From NCBI RefSeq assembly GCF_021533215.1, contig NZ_JAJNKA010000004.1:310001-374000 (forward strand): DNA of 64,000 nucleotides. The letters run 5' to 3'. Of the stretch, positions 46,523-54,231 are shown piece after piece (positions within the stretch are counted from its first letter, which is position 1; each line of letters starts with the position of its first letter). Below the pieces are notes generated by a model that searched no databases, was not told the DNA's origin, and worked only from the letters and a program-made list of their open reading frames with translations. The position numbers were made by a program, and so were the translations under genes. This stretch comes from Portibacter lacus (GTDB lineage: Bacteria > Bacteroidota > Bacteroidia > Chitinophagales > Saprospiraceae).

Positions 46523-46999
46523 ATGAATACAAAATATATTTTAAGAAATTTAGCCTTTCTCTTTTTAATCGCATTTACAGTAAGTTCTTGCTATAAAGAA
46601 AGTGACTGGTTAGGCGATAATACAACAACAGAAGGGAAGCATTTTCCAGTTATTGCTGGAATTACAATCCTTGACGAGATGGACACATATCCAGTAGGAA
46701 CGAACATTCAGATCGATCTTGATTTCTGGTCATTAGATGAAATATCTACGATTAAGTTATATCAGACGATCGGTGGCGGAGAAACTACGGAAGTTAAATC
46801 TTACCCATTCGTTTCTAATTTTCAAGAAGATTCACAAACTGATGAGCTAATTATGGATTATCAAATTCCTTCTATTACGGAAGAAAGTGTTTCGATTAGA
46901 TTAGACGTAGAAGTGATCAATGTGAATGGATTAACTAGAAATTCAGTTGATAGCGGAACAGCAAATAGACCTTCTTTAACGATTACTGCAGTGAAGTAA
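46523..46999 (+). CDS. SusCD-operon lipoprotein (third gene)
   Basis: 158-residue lipoprotein with lipobox VSSC (Cys23) and a beta-sandwich-like mature domain (FPVIAGITILDEMDTYPVGTN, IQIDLDFWSLDEISTIKLYQT). Short surface-exposed lipoproteins at this place in Sus-like operons often assist substrate binding, like SusE/F, but are much smaller here. It starts 27 bases after SusD and is followed by the terminator at 47018, so it closes the operon. Family not recognised. Confidence 0.75.
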   Translation: MNTKYILRNLAFLFLIAFTVSSCYKESDWLGDNTTTEGKHFPVIAGITILDEMDTYPVGTNIQIDLDFWSLDEISTIKLYQTIGGGETTEVKSYPFVSNFQEDSQTDELIMDYQIPSITEESVSIRLDVEVINVNGLTRNSVDSGTANRPSLTITAVK

Positions 47000-47017
47000 T
47001 CTAAAGTAGAATAATAC

Positions 47018-47060
47018 AAAAGAGCCTATCGGAGAAATCTTCGATGGGCTCTTCTTATTT
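47018..47060 (+). terminator. rho-independent-type terminator of the SusCD operon
   Basis: AAGAGCCTATCG pairs with CGATGGGCTCTT (one mismatch) around a short loop, followed by CTTATTTAT. It begins 19 bases after the stop of the third gene. The hairpin is strong and well placed to end the SusC-SusD-lipoprotein transcript. Confidence 0.8.
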
Positions 47061-47116
47061 ATAAAACTACTTGCATTTTAAATTGCACTGCATAAGAATA
47101 TCAGACTGAGATTAAT

Positions 47117-48034
47117 CTACTTTCTCCCCCACTCTTCTATTCGCTGATCTATTTGCTCTACTTCATTTTCTCGATCGTAAAAAACATAATCTCCAGGAAT
47201 AGCTTTCATTTTTTCTGCATAATTTAAAGCTGAACTGAAGTCTCCATTTAAGGCAGATAATTTGGCATTCGCCCAAAGTAGATCACCTTTAATATATGCT
47301 TTCGGATAATACTGTCCACTCCATTCTCCATCTTCGGAATATAAGTCTTCACTTGCCTTTAACCATTTCGCAGCTACATCTAATCGTTCTTCTTCATCTA
47401 TCAGATAATTAGCCGCTTGGAGATAGATCACCCAATGTGTATTCCGCGGTAACGTTTCTAATTTCTCCGCCAACTTTTCCTCTAAAACAATATAATGTTC
47501 CACTTCCACATAAAAACTGATCTTCACACTCGCCCATTCCAAAACCACATAAGCGCCATCAAAATCTTTCGCTATAATATCAAAAGTCAAATCTTCAACA
47601 TGATTATTAATTACAGGATCAACTTCGATTCTCAATGCATCTTCTGATTCTTCATATCCAAAGGCTCCCCACTGCTGAGCAACTTTATTAAAGATAACGG
47701 TCCATGGTTCATTTTCTCGAGGTATTACAAAGAATGAATAAGATCCTCTAGGAAGTTCCTTTCCTTGTATCTTCACCTTTTCTGAAAAGGAAATGACTGT
47801 CGCCATATTCGCGCCGGCTCTCCATATCTGTCCATATTCTTGCATTTCGCCCCATATCTGTCGGCCTCTAACTTTAGGACTTCCATAATCAATACTAATT
47901 TTCGTGTATGCTACCCTTTCCGAAATACTATTATCAGAACTGATTCTCGGAGTCAGATCCATGGCATACTGACCGACCATCACATTGACCAAAAAGAAAA
48001 ATAGAAAAACGACAGAAGTAATATACTTTAACAT
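47117..48034 (-). CDS. DUF2911 domain-containing secreted protein
   Basis: 305 residues: signal peptide (VFLFFFLVNVMVGQ) followed by the DUF2911 domain, recognised by ISIDYGSPKVRGRQIWG, WRAGANMATVISFSEKV and GSYSFFVIPRENEPW. This domain of about 160 residues is common in Bacteroidota exported proteins and its function is unknown. A C-terminal helical region follows (residues about 180-305, TPR-like). Monocistronic; lies between the SusCD operon terminator and the TonB receptor gene. Confidence 0.88.
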   Translation of the reverse strand: MLKYITSVVFLFFFLVNVMVGQYAMDLTPRISSDNSISERVAYTKISIDYGSPKVRGRQIWGEMQEYGQIWRAGANMATVISFSEKVKIQGKELPRGSYSFFVIPRENEPWTVIFNKVAQQWGAFGYEESEDALRIEVDPVINNHVEDLTFDIIAKDFDGAYVVLEWASVKISFYVEVEHYIVLEEKLAEKLETLPRNTHWVIYLQAANYLIDEEERLDVAAKWLKASEDLYSEDGEWSGQYYPKAYIKGDLLWANAKLSALNGDFSSALNYAEKMKAIPGDYVFYDRENEVEQIDQRIEEWGRK

Positions 48035-48242
48035 TGCTATTTAGTTTTGTAGAATCTAATTTAATTCTACCAGCTGAATGAAGTGCCTTTTAGCATAACA
48101 ATAACAAATATTTAATGTTCTTCCATCCAGAAAAATGCGTGTCAAAGTATATCGAAACGTGGTACAAATATTATTCAAGCCCCTGACCAGTTCAATGTTT
48201 CACTGTCAAGCTCATGCCTAATTCCTGTACTAATTATATTAT

Positions 48243-50459
48243 CTAAAAGTTAAATTTTAGAATCGCTTTTGCAAAAAACGGTGTTCCTGGCGTAAAATGA
48301 ATTTCCTCAACAGGATTAACCTCATTAATAAGTCTACTTTCCGTTGCAAATTGCGCCTCATTCCATTCTTGGTTAAACAAGTTCTCTATAGCAAAACCAA
48401 TATTAATGTTGCCAAAAGTATAATTAGCATTTACATCACTGATAAAATATCCATCTGCAATTATGCTACCATTTTCATTAGCAGGTCTATCCTTGATAAA
48501 TCGGCTCTTATAACTTGCATTAAACTTTCCTTTTTTATAATAAAGTCCAGCAGTGGAGGTCATCGGTGGCGCTAGTGGAATTAGATTCTCCCCGTCTGAT
48601 TCAGCTAAGCTTCGAGCATATGTGTAATTAAAATCACCGCTAAAATAAAGCTCATCTAATATCTGATACCTCACTCCCAAATCTACACCTGCTCTACCTG
48701 TTTTTCCAGATGGCTCGACAATCCCAGCATCTCCTACATATACAAATTCTTGTTCTAAGAACAAATACCATAGCGCAACATCCACGAACATTCTCTTAAA
48801 AGGCTTAAAGGCCACTCCAACATCTGTTCCATATACTTTCGGAAGTGCATCCTCTACTTGCTGTTCGAGTACAATTCTAGTATCATTAGAATGGAAACCT
48901 ATTCCTGATTTCCAGTACAACTGAACAGATCTGTTCAGATTATAAATAAAATTCAACTTCGGAGAGAAAACACTTTTATCCTGCACTTTCCGATCGAAAA
49001 GCGTAGACAATTTACTTTCATAATTAAAATTAAAATAATCCCATCTCAATGCCGCTTGTACTGAAAGTCGATCAAATTCCAATTCACCACTGACAAATGA
49101 AAACACGTTTTTCTCATTGATATCTCCAAATTGGATATCTTCTAAAGTCTCTTTCCTATTTAGGGTTTTTGATAACCGATTATCTTTACTTAGGTCATTT
49201 CGGTACCCAATCCCTGCACGTACCAGCGAATTCGCAAAATTTAAGTTCTTTTCATGATTCCAGACACTTTCGAAACCGAATAACTGTCGGTCTTCATATT
49301 GTCTAATCTGATCTCCATTAACAGGATCTTCTAGGAAGAAAGTGAAATTGGAAAATAACTCAAAATCATACTCTGAATAATAGACATGATTCCTAATGTA
49401 GGAATGGTCATCAAGCGTCTTAGAATAAGTGAATTGAAGATTAGTCCTTCTTGTATTTCCTCCTTCCGTATCATCGATAGCACCAAAGCGTGATATTAAA
49501 CCTTGCTCAACAGCTCTGACTGGAATTTGTCCAGAAGCATCCCATTCACTTTGAAAATGAGAAGCAATGACGGAGAATTTATCTTTCGATGAAGTTCTTC
49601 CTGTATATTTTCCGAAGAAATTAACCCTGCTGAAATTTTGTGGAGATTCGAAAGGTCCATCACTTATCATATATTGGGTTGCAATATAAGCATCGTGGTT
49701 ATTCTGATTTAAAACATTAAAAATTCCCGACGTTCGAAGCGTGTTAAATTGACCTAATTCTATGTTAACCTGAGAATTTGCAATTTCATCTTTCGTTTTG
49801 AAACCCACATATCCTGCAGTAGCAAAGTTTCCTTCATCTGCGTAGTAAGGTCCCTTCCCAAAATCAATGAGTTCAATGGTTTCTGGAATTAAAAAATGCA
49901 AATCCGAATATCCTTGTCCATGAGCATGAGACACCATATTTACAGGCATTCCATCAACAGCCAATGCGATATCCGTTCCATGATCTATATCAAATCCTCT
50001 TAAGAAAATCTGCTCTGCCTTTCCTCCTCCGGCATGTTGGCCGATAAACAACCCAGGTACCTTTCTCAAGATTTCTTGTGATGAGTTAACCGTTGTGGTT
50101 TGATTATCAATGTAAGAAATAAGGTTAGTCTTCTTAGCGTTTTCGCCAATGACAATTTCACCCAACTCAAAGCTGGATTCTTCCATTTCAATCTTCAGAT
50201 TATCTGATATTTCTGAAATTTTATAGAACAGATCCTTATAGGAAAGGTGGATGATCTGAAGGGTATCTCCAATTTCTGCTTCATTCAAAGAGAAAAATCC
50301 ATTTTCATTGGTGTGAGCATGGTGATCATGATTAAAATGTAGGATATAAGCATCCTCAATTGGGACACCGCTACTATTTTGTATAATTCCACTGATTTTT
50401 TGGGCATGGATATTTAAACTGCCGACAAAAATAAAGACAAAGAGTAAAGTATTTTTCAT
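48243..50459 (-). CDS. TonB-dependent receptor with His-rich carboxypeptidase-like N-terminal domain
   Basis: 738-residue outer-membrane receptor. Signal peptide (about 1-19), a carboxypeptidase-regulatory-like domain containing the His cluster HFNHDHHAH (His41, 44, 46, 47, 49), plug motif IFLRGFDIDHGTDIALAVDGMPV, and a barrel ending in the aromatic strand FFAKAILKFNF. Receptors of this kind take up siderophores, haem, vitamins or metals; the His-rich loop hints at a metal ligand, which is inference. No SusD partner is adjacent, so it is a classical TBDT. 207 bases separate it from the DUF2911 gene on the same strand. Confidence 0.9.
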   Translation of the reverse strand: MKNTLLFVFIFVGSLNIHAQKISGIIQNSSGVPIEDAYILHFNHDHHAHTNENGFFSLNEAEIGDTLQIIHLSYKDLFYKISEISDNLKIEMEESSFELGEIVIGENAKKTNLISYIDNQTTTVNSSQEILRKVPGLFIGQHAGGGKAEQIFLRGFDIDHGTDIALAVDGMPVNMVSHAHGQGYSDLHFLIPETIELIDFGKGPYYADEGNFATAGYVGFKTKDEIANSQVNIELGQFNTLRTSGIFNVLNQNNHDAYIATQYMISDGPFESPQNFSRVNFFGKYTGRTSSKDKFSVIASHFQSEWDASGQIPVRAVEQGLISRFGAIDDTEGGNTRRTNLQFTYSKTLDDHSYIRNHVYYSEYDFELFSNFTFFLEDPVNGDQIRQYEDRQLFGFESVWNHEKNLNFANSLVRAGIGYRNDLSKDNRLSKTLNRKETLEDIQFGDINEKNVFSFVSGELEFDRLSVQAALRWDYFNFNYESKLSTLFDRKVQDKSVFSPKLNFIYNLNRSVQLYWKSGIGFHSNDTRIVLEQQVEDALPKVYGTDVGVAFKPFKRMFVDVALWYLFLEQEFVYVGDAGIVEPSGKTGRAGVDLGVRYQILDELYFSGDFNYTYARSLAESDGENLIPLAPPMTSTAGLYYKKGKFNASYKSRFIKDRPANENGSIIADGYFISDVNANYTFGNINIGFAIENLFNQEWNEAQFATESRLINEVNPVEEIHFTPGTPFFAKAILKFNF

Positions 50460-50738
50460 TTATTAAAGTTTATGCTTACCTAGTCTACGCGTGAAATCAT
50501 ACGGTAGGTTTTATTCTAGCAAGAATTTTTTTTAGTGTATTGGATGCAAAATATAAACTAGGTCTTGATCAGCAAAATCTTTTCCATTAATTTGAATACA
50601 CTTTTTATTATGCTGAATGATGGAAACTGCCCTAGCATAGAGAGATGTATGATCAGACCTTGTTTTAACTAAAAGTTCTAAGAATTTCGATAGTTAAAGT
50701 TTCTAACATTGACCAATAAAAGAAAGGCTAAGCACTGA

Positions 50739-51581
50739 TTAATCAGTATTTTTTATAGACCTAAAAATAACAACGATAGGAAAGTGGTCAGATAAATGTC
50801 TTCCATCGATTCTGAGATCTGGACAGTCGTACAACAAAACGTCCATAGAAGGCTTAGTGAAGATATAATCGATTCTTCTGGAAAATTCTCCCTCTAATTC
50901 GAAATCGTTAAATGTTCCACTGTGTTCTTCATAACGATGATTAGCAACTTCTCTAGTATCTTTGAAAACGTTAGTAAGTGATCTGTATAAAGTGGTTACT
51001 GGTGTTAAGTTAAAATCACCTAATACAATATAATCTCGGTTTTTACTTTTCGTTTCGACAAAACTTTGTAGGAGCGAAACACTTTCTTCTCTAGCAGTTT
51101 CGCCTTTATGATCAAAGTGGGTATTAAAAACAGAAAGGGTATCTCCGCTTTCGATATTTACGAATAATCCGTAGGTCACCACTCTATTACAGGCAGCATC
51201 CCAGCCTCTGGAGGCATTTCCTGGCGTTTCAGATAGCCAGATGGTTTCATTTTCAAGAATTTGCCACTTTACGGCGTCATAAAAAATGGGACAGAATTCT
51301 CCCTTCTTTATTCCATCATCACGACCTACTCCTATATGTGTGTAATAGACTAAGTATTTATTCAAAAAAAACAACTGATCTTCCAGCACTTCCTGCATGC
51401 CTACAAAATCAGGTTTTTCTTCTTCTAAGAAATTACCAATTGCTTCTTTTCTATTATCCCATTGGTCAAGATCATCTGCGATATTATTCCAGCGGATATT
51501 ATAGCTAATTGCCTTATATGTTTTCTGTGCATTAATGGGTAAGGTGACGCATAACGCCAAAAGTGTAATTAGTAATTTCAT
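50739..51581 (-). CDS. secreted endonuclease/exonuclease/phosphatase family hydrolase
   Basis: 280 residues with a signal peptide (LLITLLALCVTLPINAQ) and the EEP fold: SYNIRWNN, DFVGMQEVLEDQLF (catalytic Glu), FNTHFDHKG (His), DYIVLGDFNLTP (catalytic Asp/Asn) and RHLSDHFPIVV (terminal Asp-His). Such enzymes cleave DNA or phosphodiesters or remove phosphates; the layout is close to the exported nuclease/phosphatase group. Located 279 bases upstream of the TonB receptor gene on the same strand; not obviously in its operon. Confidence 0.9.
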   Translation of the reverse strand: MKLLITLLALCVTLPINAQKTYKAISYNIRWNNIADDLDQWDNRKEAIGNFLEEEKPDFVGMQEVLEDQLFFLNKYLVYYTHIGVGRDDGIKKGEFCPIFYDAVKWQILENETIWLSETPGNASRGWDAACNRVVTYGLFVNIESGDTLSVFNTHFDHKGETAREESVSLLQSFVETKSKNRDYIVLGDFNLTPVTTLYRSLTNVFKDTREVANHRYEEHSGTFNDFELEGEFSRRIDYIFTKPSMDVLLYDCPDLRIDGRHLSDHFPIVVIFRSIKNTD

Positions 51582-51636
51582 GCAAATAGTTGTAAGCTAT
51601 CCATAAATTACATATAACTACCTTAATAGTCAAGTG

Positions 51637-53031
51637 CTAAGAAACTAAAGATGGACAATTCCCACTTACTTCAAGCTCAGAAAATTTGATTACATCGAAA
51701 GATCCGTGCACATTTATAAGCATGTCGTAACCTCGAGCTTTAAGAATGGAGGCAGCAATTGTAGATCGATACCCACTTCGACAATGAATCACATAGGAAG
51801 TAGAAGAATTCAGCTCACCCATGTGATCATTAATGAAATCTAAAGGAAAATGCTGTGCTCCTTCGATATGTGCCGTTTCCCATTCATCGGGTTTCCGAAC
51901 ATCTAAAATTTTCTTATCCAGCTGGCTTCCCACAAATTCCTCTACCGAGATCGTTTCTATCTGATCGACCTCCTTATTCCATGCACCAAATCCACCGTCT
52001 AAAAATCCTAGCGCATTATCGTAACCTACTCTAGCCAATCTCTTAACCGCTTCTGATTCTTGACCTTCCGGTGCTACGATGAGAATCTTCTGTTCTAGAT
52101 TGGTAACAAGTGCTCCTACCCAAGGCGCAAAACTTCCGTCTAATCCGATAAATATAGATCCAGGAATAAACCCCTTCACAAAATTCTGTTTATTCCTAAC
52201 GTCTAATACTAATACATCTTCTTGATTAGCGATATACTCGAAATCATCGACGCTTAAAGCTCTTGCTCCTTGAGCCATCACTTCCGTAATAGAGGTATAA
52301 CCTTCTTTGTTCAATTTTACATTTTCAGAGAAATATTGAGGAGGAGGAAGTAAGTCTCTGGTTACTTCCGCTACAAATTCCGCTCTGGTCATGTCAGCTC
52401 TGAGAGCATAATTCGTTTCTTTCTGATGACCTAAAGTATCCCAAGTTTCACTACTCATCTTTTTTCCACAAGCCGAACCAGCTCCATGAGCTGGATAAAC
52501 GATGGTATGATCTGGTAGAGGCATTAACTTCTCTCTAAGACTATCAAACAACCATCCAGCTAAATCTTCTTTTGTTAAATCAGTGGCCTTCTGCGCAAGA
52601 TCTGGCCTCCCAACATCTCCTATGAACAAAGTATCACCTGTAAAAACAGCATATTCTTTACCAGACTCATCATTTAATAAATAACAAGTAGATTCTGGCG
52701 TGTGCCCCGGAGTGTGTAACACTTTGAAGGAGATTTTACCCACCTTTAATGTTTCACCGTCTTTTGCATTCTTCATTTCGAAAGAAGTTGACGCGCCAGG
52801 TCCGTAGATTATCGTTGCACCTGAAGCTTTAGCTAAGTCTATGTGACCAGAAACGAAGTCTGCATGAAAATGGGTTTCAAGTATATATTTGATTTTTACA
52901 CCTTGTTTTTTTGCTCTATCCAGATAAGGTTTAGTCTCTCTAAGTGGGTCTATTACAACTGCTTCTCCATCAGAACTGATGAAGTAAGAACCCTGTGAAA
53001 GGCATCCTGTGTAAATTTGTTCTACTTGCAT
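51637..53031 (-). CDS. MBL-fold persulfide dioxygenase-like protein fused to two rhodanese domains
   Basis: 464 residues. N-terminal metallo-beta-lactamase fold like ETHE1 persulfide dioxygenase (THFHADFVSGH with His54, His56, Asp58, His63; His106 and His110; TGDTLFIGDVGRPDL), which oxidises glutathione persulfide to sulfite. Then two rhodanese domains: the first (about 270-360) has VAPEGQE in place of the Cys loop and is probably inactive; the second carries VIHCRSGYRS with the active Cys417. Fusions of this type couple persulfide oxidation to sulfur transfer. Last gene of an operon headed by the ArsR regulator, 56 bases after the DUF7009-like gene. Confidence 0.92.
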   Translation of the reverse strand: MQVEQIYTGCLSQGSYFISSDGEAVVIDPLRETKPYLDRAKKQGVKIKYILETHFHADFVSGHIDLAKASGATIIYGPGASTSFEMKNAKDGETLKVGKISFKVLHTPGHTPESTCYLLNDESGKEYAVFTGDTLFIGDVGRPDLAQKATDLTKEDLAGWLFDSLREKLMPLPDHTIVYPAHGAGSACGKKMSSETWDTLGHQKETNYALRADMTRAEFVAEVTRDLLPPPQYFSENVKLNKEGYTSITEVMAQGARALSVDDFEYIANQEDVLVLDVRNKQNFVKGFIPGSIFIGLDGSFAPWVGALVTNLEQKILIVAPEGQESEAVKRLARVGYDNALGFLDGGFGAWNKEVDQIETISVEEFVGSQLDKKILDVRKPDEWETAHIEGAQHFPLDFINDHMGELNSSTSYVIHCRSGYRSTIAASILKARGYDMLINVHGSFDVIKFSELEVSGNCPSLVS

Positions 53032-53087
53032 ATTCCTTATTTTATAAATATTTGATATTATGAATGACCATGTCTACCAGACAAAAA

Positions 53088-53435
53088 TTAATGGGAACCT
53101 TTAGGATTAGGATATAGGTGATCTTCGTTTTCGTCTCTTTGAGTTAAACATTTAAAGTCCTTTTCGAAAACTACTTTCAGATCATTTTGGGAGAAAGAAA
53201 TGGAAACCTGATCACTGCCATGAAGACTTGATACTTCTTCTTTATTTAAAAACAATTGACAATTTTGGTTTTGTTGGTCAATACTGTGTTTTTCCGGATG
53301 AGTATGAACTTGAAAAGTTAATTGTCCACTTGGAAATAAGATGCTAGATGATATTGCTCCATTCGAAACGATCAAATCCATTTCATCCATTGATACTCTA
53401 AATCTGATAGACTGATTAAGTATTCTTACTTTCAT
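53088..53435 (-). CDS. DUF7009-like small protein
   Basis: 115 residues, no signal peptide. Starts MKVRILNQSIRFRVSMDEMDL and ends with DFKCLTQRDENEDHLYPNPK, which matches a small cytoplasmic Bacteroidota family that I recall as DUF7009; the name is from memory. One Cys in the conserved tail. It overlaps the upstream DUF983 gene by 20 bases and precedes the MBL-rhodanese gene, so it belongs to the ArsR operon. Function unknown. Confidence 0.75.
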   Translation of the reverse strand: MKVRILNQSIRFRVSMDEMDLIVSNGAISSSILFPSGQLTFQVHTHPEKHSIDQQNQNCQLFLNKEEVSSLHGSDQVSISFSQNDLKVVFEKDFKCLTQRDENEDHLYPNPKGSH

Positions 53436-53808
53436 TCGCGCTCTTTTTATTAATGTAAGAAGGATTATATTTTACCATCATATGAATCCATAAAGATCGA
53501 GAAATTCTAAGAAGTTTGAAAAACAATAAGGCAGCTAAAGCCGCAACAACGCCCATAGCAGCTTCTATAGACCATCCAGCAGCAAAAACAAGTAGTAGCG
53601 CAACACCAATGAAAAACCATCCCGAAAAGATGTATGAAATAAACATGGCTCCATAATAAAATCCTGGTTCGGGTTCGAAACGCTGACCACAGACTTCACA
53701 TGAATGATTCATGTCTAAAGGATTAGACATGGAAAATGGTTTTTTAAACAAATTGGATTGTCGACATCTTGGACAATTGTAATTAAAAATACTTTTGATA
53801 ATGGACAT
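53416..53808 (-). CDS. DUF983 family zinc-binding membrane protein
   Basis: 130 residues. N-terminal zinc-finger-like pair CPRC (Cys12, Cys15) and CEVC (Cys37, Cys40), then PGFYYGAMFISY and two predicted membrane segments (FFIGVALLLVFAAGWSI and GVVAALAALLFFKLL). This is the DUF983 layout. It starts 7 bases after the ArsR stop and overlaps the DUF7009-like gene. Role not established; here it is linked to the persulfide operon. Confidence 0.88.
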   Translation of the reverse strand: MSIIKSIFNYNCPRCRQSNLFKKPFSMSNPLDMNHSCEVCGQRFEPEPGFYYGAMFISYIFSGWFFIGVALLLVFAAGWSIEAAMGVVAALAALLFFKLLRISRSLWIHMMVKYNPSYINKKSANESKNT

Positions 53809-53815
53809 AAAAAGT

Positions 53816-54133
53816 TTACATATTACAATTACAATTCTCTAAACATTCGATGATTAGAGAAACATCTCTTTCCTTCAAAGAATATAACATAGAACGACCA
53901 TCTCTTTTTACAGAAAGTAGACCTTTCAGCCTCATATTCTGAAGGTGGTGAGAAGTCAATGATTGTTCAGTACCAAGATTTTCACAAATCTCTGTTACTG
54001 ATAATCTTGCATGTTGTTCAAGTAAATGTATTATACCAAGTCTTACTGGATGTGCAATGGTTTTTAGAATGTATGCAATCCGCTCAAGTTTATCCGCTTG
54101 GCTCTCATTTAAAAGTATTTTTTCTTCTGACAT
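53816..54133 (-). CDS. ArsR family transcriptional regulator, Cys-rich (sulfur- or metal-responsive candidate)
   Basis: 105-residue winged-helix regulator from the ATG at 54133 (the frame could start with TTG at 54139). AHPVRLGIIHLLEQHARLSVTEI and SLTSHHLQNMRLKGLLSVKRDG are typical. Cys50 lies in the helix-turn-helix and Cys97, Cys101 and Cys103 at the C-terminus (ECLENCNCN), which could sense metals or reactive sulfur as in BigR/SqrR-like regulators. A near-perfect 23-base palindrome covers its promoter. First gene of the operon with DUF983, DUF7009-like and the MBL-rhodanese protein, so a sulfide/persulfide response is the best inference. Confidence 0.92.
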   Translation of the reverse strand: MSEEKILLNESQADKLERIAYILKTIAHPVRLGIIHLLEQHARLSVTEICENLGTEQSLTSHHLQNMRLKGLLSVKRDGRSMLYSLKERDVSLIIECLENCNCNM

Positions 54134-54136
54134 ACA

Positions 54137-54163
54137 CAAATATAAAAATTATTAATATTTATA
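54137..54163 (-). promoter_or_regulatory. ArsR operon promoter with overlapping palindromic operator
   Basis: On the minus strand, TATATTTG (54144 to 54137) is a perfect -7 element ending 3 bases before the arsR-type ATG at 54133. Overlapping it by 4 bases is a 23-base palindrome (54141-54163) with TATAAA/TTTATA ends and only one mismatched pair. ArsR-family sites are AT-rich inverted repeats of this size, so this is a likely autoregulatory operator. The tiny spacing suggests a leaderless mRNA. No clear TTTG -33 element is visible. Confidence 0.65.
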
Positions 54164-54231
54164 AAAACATCTATTACCTCTCAATTGTTGTAGAATCCTT
54201 GCAAAGGTTAAATTTATTTATTGCAACCAGC

